From assembly GCF_002750975.1 (NCBI RefSeq), contig NZ_PEJS01000001.1:3782001-3846000 (forward strand): a stretch of DNA of 64,000 nucleotides, given 5' to 3'. This DNA comes from Stenotrophomonas indicatrix (lineage in GTDB: Bacteria > Pseudomonadota > Gammaproteobacteria > Xanthomonadales > Xanthomonadaceae). The notes under the pieces were generated by a model. The model ran no database searches. It was not told the origin of the DNA and was given only the letters and a program-made list of their open reading frames with translations. Every line of letters starts with the position of its first letter. Within the stretch, counting starts at the first letter, position 1. This document shows positions 45,849 to 56,369 of this stretch, in pieces. A program made the translations under genes and the position numbers.

Positions 45849-47239
45849 GCCAGACCAAGAACTTCAACCTGCCCGACCTGGGCGAAGGCCTGCCGGACGC
45901 GACCATCGTCGAGTGGTTCGTCAAGGAAGGCGATGTGATCAAGCTGGACGAGCCGCTGGTCTCGATGGAGACCGCCAAGGCCGTCGTCGAAGTGCCCTCG
46001 CCGTTCTCCGGCACGGTGCTGAAGCTGTCCGGCGCTGCCGGCGACATCATCCCGACCGGCGCGGTGCTGGCCAGCTTCGCGCTGGACCCGAACCTGCCGC
46101 AGCGTGCTGACGGCCAGGACACCGGCCACAGCCACGGCCATGCCGCTCCGGCTGCCGCCGCAGCTCCGACGCCGCCGCCGCTGCCCACCGCAGCCGCCCC
46201 GGTAGCTGCAGAAGAAGCCAAGCCGGCTGCCGCCGAGCGTGATGACGCCGGCACCGTGGTCGGCGCGATGCAGAGCTCCAACGCTGTGCATGCCGAACAG
46301 GCGCTGGCCGTGGGCGGCGTCAAGGCCGTGCCGGCGGTGCGGGCCACCGCCCGCAAGCTGGGCGTGGACCTGAGCCGCGTACGTGCCACCGGCGCCGATG
46401 GCGCGGTGACCATGGCCGACGTCAAGCAGGCCGCCGCCGACGGCAGCGCGAAGATTGGCGCGGCTCCGGCAGCGGTTGCTGCACCGGCTGCCGCCGCGCC
46501 GGCGCCGGCCCAGGTGCCCGCACCGGTACAGTCCGACGCACGCACCCCGCTGTCCGCTGCCGGCAAGCCGATGCGCACCCAGCCGCCGGGCGTGGTCGCC
46601 AAGGGCCAGCCGGAACCGCTGAAGGGCGTGCGCCGCAACATGGCCCGCGTCATGGCCGATGCGCACAGCAAGGTCGTGCCGACCACGCTGAACGACGACG
46701 CCGACATCCACGCCTGGCTGCCGGGCAACGACGTCACCGCGCGCCTGGTGCGCTCGATCGTGGTCGCCGCGCAGAAGGTGCCAGCGATGAACGCCTGGTT
46801 CGACGGTGAAGCGTTGACCCGCACCCTGCACGCGCAGGTGGACATCGGCATCGCCGTGGATACCGACGACGGCCTGTTCGTGCCGGCCCTGCGCAACGCC
46901 GACATGCTCGACGCGCGTGGCATCCGTGAAGGCGTGAACCGTCTGCGCGAGCAGGTGGAAGCGCGTTCGATCGCGGCCTCGGAGCTGAGCGGCTACACCA
47001 TCTCGCTGTCCAACTTCGGCATGTTCGCCGGCCGCTACGCGACCCCGGTCGTGGTGCCGCCGTGCGTGGCCATCGTCGGTGCCGGCCGTGCCCGCCACCA
47101 GATGACCCCGGTGATGGGCGGCGTGGAAGCGCACAAGGTCATTCCGCTGTCGGTGACCTTCGACCACCGCGCCGCCACCGGCGGTGAAGCGGCCCGCTTC
47201 CTGCGCGCGATGATGGACGACCTGGCGCTGGCCAGCTGA
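45845..47239 (+). CDS. pdhC: 2-oxoacid dehydrogenase E2 (dihydrolipoyl acyltransferase)
   Basis: 464 residues. One lipoyl domain (1-80) with Lys45 in SMETAKAVVEVPS, a long Ala/Pro linker, a peripheral-subunit-binding domain (about 160-200, VPAVRATARKLGVDLSRVRATGADG), another Ala/Pro linker, and the catalytic domain with His441 in FDHRAATGG. A His-rich patch (HSHGHAA) sits in the first linker. E3 is not in the window. Ends before a strong terminator. Confidence 0.95.
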   Translation: MSQTKNFNLPDLGEGLPDATIVEWFVKEGDVIKLDEPLVSMETAKAVVEVPSPFSGTVLKLSGAAGDIIPTGAVLASFALDPNLPQRADGQDTGHSHGHAAPAAAAAPTPPPLPTAAAPVAAEEAKPAAAERDDAGTVVGAMQSSNAVHAEQALAVGGVKAVPAVRATARKLGVDLSRVRATGADGAVTMADVKQAAADGSAKIGAAPAAVAAPAAAAPAPAQVPAPVQSDARTPLSAAGKPMRTQPPGVVAKGQPEPLKGVRRNMARVMADAHSKVVPTTLNDDADIHAWLPGNDVTARLVRSIVVAAQKVPAMNAWFDGEALTRTLHAQVDIGIAVDTDDGLFVPALRNADMLDARGIREGVNRLREQVEARSIAASELSGYTISLSNFGMFAGRYATPVVVPPCVAIVGAGRARHQMTPVMGGVEAHKVIPLSVTFDHRAATGGEAARFLRAMMDDLALAS

Positions 47240-47242
47240 CCG

Positions 47243-47266
47243 GTAGGTGCCAACCTTGGTTGGCAC
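47243..47266 (+). repeat. GTAGGTGCCAACC-family palindromic repeat
   Basis: GTAGGTGCCAACCTTGGTTG plus GCAC, four bases after the E2 stop and before the terminator. Confidence 0.85.
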
Positions 47267-47274
47267 ATGAGTTG

Positions 47275-47306
47275 AAAAAACGCCGGGCAATGCCCGGCGT
47301 TTTTTT
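47275..47306. terminator. Terminator of the 2-oxoacid dehydrogenase operon
   Basis: A6, CGCCGGGC, AAT, GCCCGGCG, T7: a compact intrinsic terminator that works in both directions. About 120 bp of further gap, with a GTAGATCCACGCC repeat at 47352-47375, lies before the VOC gene. Confidence 0.93.
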
Positions 47307-47424
47307 GTGCCTGCTCCACTATGTCGCCTGGCCATGCTCGGCTGCTTTTCAGTAGATCCACGCCATGCGTGGATGAAGGCATGAAACAAGCCGAGCTTGG
47401 GCTCTGCTATACAAATTTCCTGGA

Positions 47425-47811
47425 TCAATCGCGCGCAACCATGCCCTCGGCGCGGCTGTAGACACGCAGCCGGTGACCATCGGGGTCGACACCGACGAAG
47501 GTGTAGCCGAATTCCAGCGTTACCGGCGCCTGGGCGATCTGCACACCGAGTGCGCGCCAGGCATCGTGCAACTGCCGCACTTCATCAGGATTGGCCACCA
47601 CCATCGCCAGCTCGGCTGCACCGCCCTCCGCATCCACTGGCGGCTGCACGTCATCGCGCTGCCACAGGCCGAGCGCGGCGCCATCGCCGAGCAGGAACAG
47701 GGCAAAGCCGGGCGACTGTTCGACCGGTGCCGTGCCGAGGATGCCGCTGTAGAAGGTGGCGCTGGTGGCAACGTCGCGCACGTACTGCAGCAGGGTGCTT
47801 GGCTTGAACAT
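47425..47811 (-). CDS. VOC-superfamily (glyoxalase/bleomycin-resistance fold) protein
   Basis: 128 residues. Two beta-alpha-beta-beta-beta modules; LLQYVRDVATSATFYSGILG opens the first and EFGYTFVGVDPDGHRLRVYS closes the second. The usual His/Glu metal ligands are partly replaced, so enzymatic function is uncertain. It lies downstream of the WYL regulator on the same strand, after strong hairpins. Confidence 0.85.
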   Translation of the reverse strand: MFKPSTLLQYVRDVATSATFYSGILGTAPVEQSPGFALFLLGDGAALGLWQRDDVQPPVDAEGGAAELAMVVANPDEVRQLHDAWRALGVQIAQAPVTLEFGYTFVGVDPDGHRLRVYSRAEGMVARD

Positions 47812-47852
47812 GGGAAAGCTCCGTGGTTGGGAGCGGCCATGGTGGCCCTGCC

Positions 47853-47992
47853 CTGCTGACAGATCCTGTCAGCAGCGTCGACCCTGCTCGACTGCCTTTG
47901 CTCTGGCTTTGGTAGATGTCGAGCTTGCTCGACTGCTCTCCGCGAAGAGCAAGAGCGTCGAGCAAGCTCGACACCTACCAAAGCCAGAGCAA
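47853..47992. repeat. Long stem-loop with 36-bp arms
   Basis: Arms 47898-47933 and 47957-47992 are complementary at 35 of 36 positions. They combine a GTAG-type TGTCGAGCTTGCTCGAC unit with an extra CTCTGGCTTTG stem. The 23-base loop holds its own hairpin (GCTCT/AGAGC). An adjacent smaller palindrome, CTGCTGACAG/CTGTCAGCAG, covers 47853-47875. Confidence 0.9.
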
Positions 47993-48024
47993 CGACCAGA
48001 AGCGGTCGAGCAAGCTCGGCCTCG

Positions 48025-48732
48025 TCACGAACGGTCCAGCCAATCCGGGGCGATGCCCTGCGCCTTCTGCCAGCGCCGCAACAAGGTCGCGCGTGGCACC
48101 AGGTAGTGCTCTTCCAACGCACGCACATGGCGAATGCGATCCAAGCGGAAATGACGGAAGTCTTCGCGGCCCTCGCACCACGCCGCCAGCATCGGCACTT
48201 CATCGAAGTACCCCAGTGCGAACGGCCAGACCACGCGCTCGGTACGCCGGCCCTGTGCATCTTCATAGGCGAACTGCAGCCGCTGCTGCGTGCCCACCGC
48301 TTCGCGTACGGCCTGCAGCCGCGCCGGGGGTACCTTGGCCGTCGTTCGCGATGGCCCCACCCGCAGGCCGCTGTCACGCAGCGCCTCGCGTCGCGCCGCC
48401 GGCAGCACGTGCGCAATGCGCGCCAGGGCATCACGCGCGGCCTCGGCCAGGGCCGGCTCGGTGCGTGCCGCCACCCAGCGCAGGCCCAGCACCAGCGCGT
48501 CGATCTCGGCCGGTGGCAAGGTCAGCGGCGGCAGCACATCGCCCGGTTCCAGCTGGTATCCGACACCGGCTTCCCCGCGCAGATCGGCGCCCTGCTCGCG
48601 CAGCGTTTCAATATCGCGGTACAGCGTACGCAGGCTGATGCCCAGTTCTTCGGCCAGCGCCTGCCCGGCCACCGGCCGGCGGTGGCGGCGCAGCACCTGC
48701 AGCAGCTGGTTCAGGCGCAGCGCGCGGGACAT
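48025..48732 (-). CDS. WYL-domain transcriptional regulator (YafY type)
   Basis: 235 residues. N-terminal helix-turn-helix (RLNQLLQVLRRHRRPVAGQALAEELGISLRTLYRDIETL) and a WYL domain (about 130-215; RLQFAYEDAQGRRTERVVWPFALGYFDE). The WYL triad is diverged here (the Tyr and Leu positions read F-L). Probably a ligand-responsive regulator. Its ATG overlaps the stop of the Rossmann-fold gene by one base. Confidence 0.9.
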   Translation of the reverse strand: MSRALRLNQLLQVLRRHRRPVAGQALAEELGISLRTLYRDIETLREQGADLRGEAGVGYQLEPGDVLPPLTLPPAEIDALVLGLRWVAARTEPALAEAARDALARIAHVLPAARREALRDSGLRVGPSRTTAKVPPARLQAVREAVGTQQRLQFAYEDAQGRRTERVVWPFALGYFDEVPMLAAWCEGREDFRHFRLDRIRHVRALEEHYLVPRATLLRRWQKAQGIAPDWLDRS

Positions 48733-49367
48733 CAGCCGACCAGATCGCGCGACGGCACCACGCGCTCGCCCGGCTTTGCCGCCAGCGCCGCATCCACCAG
48801 CGCGTGGGCAATAACCGGTGCCGGATTGATCCGCCACGCACGTGGCAACACCGGTCCCAGCACACCCAGCACCTGCAGCGCGAAGTGTTCGCCACGGCGG
48901 ACCTCCTGCCGCTCACCGCCGATCAGCCCCGGCCGCACCAGCGTCAGCGACGGGAAACCCAGCGCGCGCAGGTCGCGCTCCAGCTCGCCTTTGACCCGGC
49001 TGTAGAAGATCGACGAACGCGGGTTGGCGCCTGCGGCCGAGTTCAGCGCGAAGGCCTGGGCACCCTGCGCAAGGGCCAGGCGGGCGAAGGCCAGCGGATA
49101 GTCGTGATCGATGCGATGGAACGCCTCGCGGCTGCCGGCCTGGGCGATGGTGCTGCCCAGGGCGCAGACCACCGCGTCCACCCGGGCCCAGTCCGGCGCA
49201 TCGGGCAGCCGGGCGAAGTCGAGCACCGGGTTGTGCAGTTTCCCGTGCGGCGCAGCCAGCGGGCGACGGCTGGGCGCGACCACGGCGCTGCAGCGGGGGT
49301 CGGCCAGCAGCTGCGACAGGGCGTGGCCTCCGACCAGTCCCGTCGCCCCCAGCAACATCACACGCAT
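48732..49367 (-). CDS. NAD(P)-binding Rossmann-fold protein (atypical SDR)
   Basis: 211 residues. The dinucleotide loop is LLGATGLVGGHAL, and YSRVKGELERDL holds the Tyr-x-x-x-Lys pair (as YSRVK). Length and pattern fit the NAD(P)H-binding, HTATIP2/TIP30-like group with unknown substrate. The ATG at 49367 has GGAGG five bases upstream, better than the start at 49379. Coupled to the WYL regulator downstream. Confidence 0.88.
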   Translation of the reverse strand: MRVMLLGATGLVGGHALSQLLADPRCSAVVAPSRRPLAAPHGKLHNPVLDFARLPDAPDWARVDAVVCALGSTIAQAGSREAFHRIDHDYPLAFARLALAQGAQAFALNSAAGANPRSSIFYSRVKGELERDLRALGFPSLTLVRPGLIGGERQEVRRGEHFALQVLGVLGPVLPRAWRINPAPVIAHALVDAALAAKPGERVVPSRDLVG

Positions 49368-49473
49368 ACCCACCTCCACTGCGGCATCCTGTCGCCCATC
49401 CTATCGGTTCAAGCCACCGCCGGTTGCGCCGATATGCTGTGACCAGCCCCCCTGCCATCCCAGGATGCGTTCC

Positions 49474-51012
49474 ATGACGGACCAGCCCGACCCCCGCCCT
49501 GCCCCCGGCACCGCCATCGGGCCGCCTGCGCGCGTGCGCGCGGTGGTCGATGACGGGCGCGGCGATCGGGTGGTACTGCAGGGCGGTAGCAGCGTGGCGT
49601 TGCAGCAGCTGTTTGCCGGGGCCGATGCCCCCGAGCCGCTGCTGGCCGCCTTCGCCAATGGCATGGCCACTCTGCCGGGTGAGCTGGGCGACATGGGTGA
49701 TCGCCTGCAATCGGCGCAGGCCAGTGCCGACTGGCCGCGCTATGGCCGGGCGATGCGGCAGCTGATCGATAAATACATCCGCACCATCGACCAGCACTCG
49801 CCCGATGGCCAGCCCGACAGCCTGCGCCTGTCCGAGCAGCTGCGGTTGCTGCTGGGCGGCGCGGTGGTCGCGCTGCTGCAGCACGATCCCGACCTGCGCG
49901 AGCAGGCGCAGGCCCTGGCCGTACGCCTGCGCCAATGGCAACCGGGCGCGGCACTGGAACCGATCGAACAGGGCGCGCGCGAGCTGGGCCACCAGATCGG
50001 CGTGCGCGCCGAAAGCTGGCAGGAACAGCAGGCGTTGTTGCTTGAGTTGTTCGCCCTGCTGCTGGAGAACGTCAGCGAGCTGCTGGATGACCGCAGTTGG
50101 CTGCAGGGCCAGATCGCGGCCGTGCGCCAGTTGCTGGCCGGGCCGCTGGAAGCCGAATCGGTCGAGCGCACCCGCGCCGAGCTGCGCGAAGTGATCTACA
50201 AGCAGGGCCTGCTGCGGCAGGGAATCGACGATTCGAAAGCGGCCATGCGTAGCTTGATGGGCGAGTTCATCGAGCGCATGGATGGCATGGCTGCCAGCAC
50301 CGGTGAATACCACGACCGCATTGGCAGCTACGCGCTGCAGTTGCGCGAGGCGCGCAGCATCGCCGACCTCAACCACCTGCTGCAGGAAGTGATGCAGGAC
50401 ACCGGCAAAGTGCAGCAGCAGGCGGCGCAGGCGCGCGATCACCTGGCCAGCGCGCGGCAGGAAGTGGAACGCGCCGAACAGCGCATCAACCAGCTGGAGC
50501 AGGATCTGCGCGCGGCCGGCGATCTGGCGCGTATCGACCCGTTGACCCAGGCCCTGAACCGGCGTGGCCTGGATGAACTGCTGCAGCGCGAGCTGGCCCG
50601 CGCCGCACGCAACCACTCGCCGCTCGGACTGGCGGTGATCGACCTGGATGATTTCCACCAGACCAACGACGAACACGGCCATGCCGGCGGCGACGCGCTG
50701 CTGCAGCACCTGGTGGCGGTGTGCCGCCTGCTGCTGCGTGCCACTGATGGCATCGCCCGGCTGGGCGGCGACGAGTTCGTGCTGGTGCTTCCCGAAACTC
50801 CCGGCGCGGACAGCATGGCCACGGTGCAGCGGCTGCAGCGCTCACTGGCGCATCGCGTGCTGACCCTGCAGGAGCGGCGCATCCCCGTGCATTTCAGCGC
50901 GGGCCTGGCGCAATGGCAGCCGGGAGACGATGCCGATACGCTGCTGCGGCGCGCCGATGACGCGCTGTACGCGGCAAAGCGCCAAGGCAAGAACCGGGTA
51001 CACGCGGGCTAG
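49474..51012 (+). CDS. Diguanylate cyclase with large helical sensor region
   Basis: 512 residues. The C-terminal GGDEF domain (about 350-512) has an intact GGDEF at 431-435 (RLGGDEFVLVLP) and an RxxD inhibitory site five residues upstream (RATD), so it should make c-di-GMP under product feedback. The N-terminal 330 residues are almost all helical with a coiled coil just before the GGDEF domain (QARDHLASARQEVERAEQRI). No membrane helix, so it is cytoplasmic. An alternative ATG lies at 49465. Confidence 0.92.
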   Translation: MTDQPDPRPAPGTAIGPPARVRAVVDDGRGDRVVLQGGSSVALQQLFAGADAPEPLLAAFANGMATLPGELGDMGDRLQSAQASADWPRYGRAMRQLIDKYIRTIDQHSPDGQPDSLRLSEQLRLLLGGAVVALLQHDPDLREQAQALAVRLRQWQPGAALEPIEQGARELGHQIGVRAESWQEQQALLLELFALLLENVSELLDDRSWLQGQIAAVRQLLAGPLEAESVERTRAELREVIYKQGLLRQGIDDSKAAMRSLMGEFIERMDGMAASTGEYHDRIGSYALQLREARSIADLNHLLQEVMQDTGKVQQQAAQARDHLASARQEVERAEQRINQLEQDLRAAGDLARIDPLTQALNRRGLDELLQRELARAARNHSPLGLAVIDLDDFHQTNDEHGHAGGDALLQHLVAVCRLLLRATDGIARLGGDEFVLVLPETPGADSMATVQRLQRSLAHRVLTLQERRIPVHFSAGLAQWQPGDDADTLLRRADDALYAAKRQGKNRVHAG

Positions 51013-51019
51013 CTCGCGG

Positions 51020-51081
51020 GTAGGTGCCAACCTTGGTTGGTGCTTGCGGGAATAAAACCGCCGACCAAGGTCGGCCTCTAC
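51020..51081. repeat. Two palindromic repeats between convergent genes
   Basis: GTAGGTGCCAACCTTGGTTG (51020-51043) and an inverted GCCGACCAAGGTCGGCCTCT (51060-51081, minus strand GTAGAGG). Confidence 0.85.
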
Positions 51082-51099
51082 CGAGCAGCGGGCCGGCGC

Positions 51100-52026
<927 letters not shown>

Positions 52027-52190
52027 GGGGGATCCAGTAAAGGGAATGAGCGGATTCTGACCGATCCGGCGCCACCTGCGGTAGCGGGTTCACCACGCGC
52101 CCACCGGGCGGCAGGGACACTGGAAGCGTAATCCGGTCCCGCCGGCGGCGGGATCACGGACATCGGGTCGTCGTCTTCGAGGAGTGTCGT

Positions 52191-53882
52191 TTGAGCAATC
52201 CGTCCACCGCCACAGGCAATCCGCCGCTGATCAGGGGCATGAACCGGCGCAGCCAGATCCTGCGCCTGCTGATGCGCTACCGCCATTCCGGCGTGTTCTC
52301 CGGCATGAACCTGGACGCTGCCGGCAGCCACACCGACGTGCCACCGGACGGCAATCCGGAGCAGTTCGTCAGTGACCTGGAAGCGCTGGGGCCCACCTTC
52401 GTCAAGCTGGGGCAGATGCTGTCGACCCGTCCGGACATGGTGCCGGTGGAGTTCGCCACCGCGCTGGAGCGCATGCAGGAGAAGGTGGCGCCGATTCCGG
52501 TCGAACGCATCCACGCCATCGTCGAGCAGGAGCTGGGGGCGCCGGTGAACAAGCTGTTCGCCGCATTCGACCCACAACCGCTGGGCTGTGCGTCCATCGC
52601 CCAGGTGCATCGCGCGGTGCTGCACGACGGCCGCGAGGTGGCGGTGAAAGTGCAGAAGCCCGAGGTGGCCGCGCAGCTGCGCTCGGATCTGGAAGTGCTG
52701 CGCAGCTTCGCCCTGGCCGCCGACCATCTGACCCAGATCGGTCGCCGCGTGCGCCTGCGCGACTGGCTCAACGAATTCGCCAAGACGCTGATGCAGGAGC
52801 TGGACTACCACGCCGAGGCCGAGAACCTGTCGCGCTTCGGCCGGCACCTGAAGCCGTTCCGTCGCCTGTGGATTCCGCAGCCGCTGTGGGACTACAGCAG
52901 CCATCGCGTGCTGACCATGGAACTGGCCACCGGCGTGCGCGTGGATGCCATTCCCGATGTGCGCCGCACCGAACAGGCGATGGACCCGCTGGCGGCGGCG
53001 CTGATCCGCGGCTATCTGGACCAGATCTTCGTGCACGGCGAAATCCACGCCGACCCGCACCCCGGCAACCTGCGGGTGATGCCTGATGGGCGCTTGGCCA
53101 TCTTCGACCTGGGCATGGTCGCGCACATGCCGCCGCGGCTGCGCGAGCGCCTGCTGAAGATCCTGTTTGCCGCCGTCGATGGCCGCGGCGAGGAAGTGGC
53201 CGACGACCTGATCAGCATCAGCACGCGGCTGGAGGCATTCGATGAGGAGCGCTACCTGCGCGAGACCGGCCAGCTGATCGCACGCTATGCCGCCAGCGCG
53301 AACTTCTCCGAAGGGCGCGTGGTGCTGGACATGGTGCGCATCGCCACCTCGTCCGGATTGCGTACGCCGCCGGAGCTGAGCCTGCTGGGCAAGGCGCTGC
53401 TCAACCTGGAAACCGTATGCCGCCTGCTGGCACCGGATCTGGACACGCGCCGCATCGTCGAACGCCAGCTGCAGCACGTGATGCGCGCGCGCCTGAAAAA
53501 ATCGCTGTCGGCCGCCAACCTGGCCAGCGAGGCGATGGAGCTGCAGCAACTGCTGCGCGACGGGCCGCGCAAGCTGTCGGACATCATGGCGCTGCTGGCC
53601 GAGAACCGCCTGCAGATGAAGGTGACCGGGCTGGAAGAATCGCGGCTGATGGAGAACCTGCAGAAGATCGCCAACCGCGTGGCCGCCGGCATCATCAGCG
53701 CCGCGTTGATCATGGCGGCGGCAATGATGATGAAGATCGACACCGGCTGGCATGTGCTGGGCTATCCCGCCATCGCACTGGTGCTGCTGTTGATCGGCGT
53801 GGTGCTTGGGCTGGGCATCGTGACCAGCGCATTGTTGTTCGATCGCCGTGCGCGTTCGCGCGAGGAACGCGGGCATCGATAG
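52191..53882 (+). CDS. ubiB: UbiB/ABC1-family atypical kinase
   Basis: 563 residues from a TTG at 52191 with GAGGAG six bases upstream. The defining KxGQ motif is FVKLGQMLSTRPDMVP (Lys72-Gln75). ASIAQVHRAVLHDGREVAVKVQKP and HGEIHADPHPGN with IFDLGM carry the other kinase elements. Two C-terminal helices (about 500-520 and 525-548) anchor it. UbiB-type ATPases support ubiquinone synthesis. The very hydrophobic end and lack of other ubi genes mean a paralogue (AarF-like) is possible. Confidence 0.88.
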   Translation: MSNPSTATGNPPLIRGMNRRSQILRLLMRYRHSGVFSGMNLDAAGSHTDVPPDGNPEQFVSDLEALGPTFVKLGQMLSTRPDMVPVEFATALERMQEKVAPIPVERIHAIVEQELGAPVNKLFAAFDPQPLGCASIAQVHRAVLHDGREVAVKVQKPEVAAQLRSDLEVLRSFALAADHLTQIGRRVRLRDWLNEFAKTLMQELDYHAEAENLSRFGRHLKPFRRLWIPQPLWDYSSHRVLTMELATGVRVDAIPDVRRTEQAMDPLAAALIRGYLDQIFVHGEIHADPHPGNLRVMPDGRLAIFDLGMVAHMPPRLRERLLKILFAAVDGRGEEVADDLISISTRLEAFDEERYLRETGQLIARYAASANFSEGRVVLDMVRIATSSGLRTPPELSLLGKALLNLETVCRLLAPDLDTRRIVERQLQHVMRARLKKSLSAANLASEAMELQQLLRDGPRKLSDIMALLAENRLQMKVTGLEESRLMENLQKIANRVAAGIISAALIMAAAMMMKIDTGWHVLGYPAIALVLLLIGVVLGLGIVTSALLFDRRARSREERGHR

Positions 53883-53888
53883 TGTCGC

Positions 53889-53971
53889 ATCCACGCTCGA
53901 CGTGGATCAGCGAAAACAGTGCATTCATGCAGGTTTTTAATGCAATCGAGCGTGAGTTTTCACGCTCGATT
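53889..53971. repeat. Palindromes in the ubiB-opgB gap
   Basis: ATCCACGCTCGACGTGGAT (53889-53907) and a 12-bp perfect stem AATCGAGCGTGA/TCACGCTCGATT with GTTT loop (53944-53971). The latter lies 62 bp past the ubiB stop and could close its mRNA, though only a short T-pair follows. Confidence 0.7.
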
Positions 53972-54143
53972 TACGTTCGCAGCGTGATATCGCGCGCACG
54001 ATTTCAACAAACATTTCAGTCAGGTTCGTGCATGCACTATCGGGTCATCGGCCTGTCATGCAGATGTGCTTGCAGCAGCGCCGGTCGGATGGACACGCGT
54101 CGGTACGACGTCCATCGCCACCCCGTCACTGCCGAAGCTGCCT

Positions 54144-56249
54144 ATGCTCTGGATTCTGCTGCTGTCGCTGTTGCTGCTGTCCTGGTTGTTCCTCGCGTCC
54201 GCAAAGTGGGTGTGGTGGAAAGCAGGCTTGTTCTCGCTGTTGCTGCTGGCGCTCAGTGCTTGGTGGCTGATCGACAAGCTGTCCGGTGACGGACTCAACG
54301 CCGCCACCCTGTACCACCTGGGTGCGGACATGGAAGGCGCCGGTGTCGCCGACTTCAAGGGCTATATCGCCGGCTTCATCGTGCTGGCCGCCGTGTCGCT
54401 GCTGCCGCTGTTCGCTACGCGGGTGAAGCGTTGGCGCCGCCCCACGGCCGGTGGTGCGTGGTTTGCCGGTTTCGCCGCGCTGTGGGTGGCCACGATCATG
54501 ATCAGCCCACTGGCCCGCGATGGCCAACGCCTGTACCAGCAGCTGCGCCCGGTGGATTTCGCCCGTATCGCCCCCGAATACCAGGTGCCCACGCAGGCCC
54601 TGCAGCGCCCACGCAACATCGTCTGGATCTACGGCGAGAGCCTGGAGCGAACCTATCTGGATGAGGCCGTGTTTCCCGGCCTGATGCCCAATCTCAACCG
54701 CTTGGCGGCCAGGTCGCTGGATGTGCGCGGGCTGGCCTCGGCCGAAGGCGGTGGCTGGACCATCGCCGGCCTGGTGTCGTCGATGTGCGGCGTGCCGCTG
54801 ACCACCTCGCAGGGTGATGAGAACAGCATGGACCGCATGGGCAGCTTCCTGCCCAAGGCCGTGTGCCTGGGCGATTACCTCAAGCAGCAGGGCTACACCA
54901 ACCATTACCTGGGTGGTGCCAACGGCCAGTTCGCCGGCAAGGGCCAGTTCCTGGCCAGCCACGGCTTCGATGAAGTGCATGACCTGGCGTGGTTCAAGCA
55001 GCAGAAGAAGATCGGCCGTATCCACTACTCGGCGTGGGGCGTGCATGACGACGTGCTGCTGGACACCGCCTACCAGCGCTTCGAGCAGCTGTCGCGACAG
55101 GATGCGCCGTTCATGCTGACCACGCTAACCATGGACACGCACCATCCGGCCGGGCACCTGCCGGTGGCCTGCAAGGGCGAGCGCTACCAGAGCCAGTACG
55201 GCAACATCGGCATGCTCAATGCGCTCAAGTGCACCGACCGCCTGATTTCGCAGCTGGTCGAACGCATCCAGGCCAGCCCCTACGGCAAGGACACGTTGAT
55301 CGTGATCGCCTCCGATCACCTGGCCATGCCCAACGACCTCAGCCATATCCTGACCAGGCAGAAGCGCGAGAACCTGCTGTTGTTCCTCGGTGATGGCGTG
55401 GCCCCGCGCCAGCTGGCCGCCGAAGACGGCTCGACCCTGGATTCCGGGGCCACCCTGCTCAGCCTGCTCGATCCGAACCTGCAGACGATGGGCTTTGGCC
55501 GTTCGCTGCTGGACGACAAGCGCGCGCCGAGTGCCAGCGCCGCGGCACGCCGCGATGGCGGCCGCGACTATCCGCAGTACCTGGCCTTCGCCCGCTCGCT
55601 GTGGCTGGGTGAGCCTACGCGGCAGCTGAAGATCGACGGCGACGACCAGGTGGTGGTGGGCCTGCAGCACGTGCAGCCGCCGGTGCTGCTGGAATACGAC
55701 AAGGACTGGGACCTGAAATCGGTGTATCTGGAAAACACCTCGCGCCAGTTCGACGATGCCGACCCGGACAACACGCTCGCCTACGTTGATCGCTGCACCG
55801 CGTTCGAGGATGGCTCGGCCGACGGCGACTGGTGCGCGCTGCTGGTGAACCGCGACAACGGCATCAAGCTGTACCGGGACGGCCAGCTGCGCAACGGCAT
55901 CGACGTGGATGCACCACTGGATGCCTTCCAAGGCCCCCGCCCCAGCGTGCGCCAGGCACACATGATCACGCAGAAGGGCCGCCGTACCCGCGCCGGCCAG
56001 TACATGCTGCAGCTGGTGGCGAGCACGCGCCCGGATCGCGGTTTCTGGATCGAAGCGGTGTCCTCGCAGCGCAAGGTGGTGCTGGCCCAGCAGTGGGTGC
56101 AGCCCGATGCGGACGGCAAGATCAACGTAGCGTTCGGGCTCGACCACGAAGTGGATGATCTGGAAATCCGCGCGTGGTTGAACCATGCCGAGAAGCTGGC
56201 GGTGGATACCTTCGCACTGGTGCCCTCGCGCGGCCGGCCGCGGGGGTAA
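54144..56249 (+). CDS. opgB: Phosphoglycerol transferase I (osmoregulated periplasmic glucan)
   Basis: 701 residues. Strong likeness to E. coli MdoB: IYGESLERTYLDEAVFPGLMP (about 162-185), TIAGLVSSMCGVPL with the predicted nucleophile Thr, YLGGANGQFAGKGQFLASHGFDEV, LTMDTHHPAGHL and IASDHLAMPNDLSH. Three or four N-terminal helices anchor a periplasmic sulfatase-fold domain that moves phosphoglycerol from phosphatidylglycerol to glucans. The start at 54144 is the first ATG before the membrane segment; its ribosome-binding site is weak and an upstream start is possible. Confidence 0.93.
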   Translation: MLWILLLSLLLLSWLFLASAKWVWWKAGLFSLLLLALSAWWLIDKLSGDGLNAATLYHLGADMEGAGVADFKGYIAGFIVLAAVSLLPLFATRVKRWRRPTAGGAWFAGFAALWVATIMISPLARDGQRLYQQLRPVDFARIAPEYQVPTQALQRPRNIVWIYGESLERTYLDEAVFPGLMPNLNRLAARSLDVRGLASAEGGGWTIAGLVSSMCGVPLTTSQGDENSMDRMGSFLPKAVCLGDYLKQQGYTNHYLGGANGQFAGKGQFLASHGFDEVHDLAWFKQQKKIGRIHYSAWGVHDDVLLDTAYQRFEQLSRQDAPFMLTTLTMDTHHPAGHLPVACKGERYQSQYGNIGMLNALKCTDRLISQLVERIQASPYGKDTLIVIASDHLAMPNDLSHILTRQKRENLLLFLGDGVAPRQLAAEDGSTLDSGATLLSLLDPNLQTMGFGRSLLDDKRAPSASAAARRDGGRDYPQYLAFARSLWLGEPTRQLKIDGDDQVVVGLQHVQPPVLLEYDKDWDLKSVYLENTSRQFDDADPDNTLAYVDRCTAFEDGSADGDWCALLVNRDNGIKLYRDGQLRNGIDVDAPLDAFQGPRPSVRQAHMITQKGRRTRAGQYMLQLVASTRPDRGFWIEAVSSQRKVVLAQQWVQPDADGKINVAFGLDHEVDDLEIRAWLNHAEKLAVDTFALVPSRGRPRG

Positions 56250-56369
56250 AGGGGGTTCGGCAGGGCTGCGCCCTGCACCTGCCGAAGCAGTAGTGCCGGC
56301 CGCTGGCCGGCAACCTCAACGGCAACAGCCAAAGCGACAGCAACAGCTGGGGTTCCGTGGGGTGGCGGA

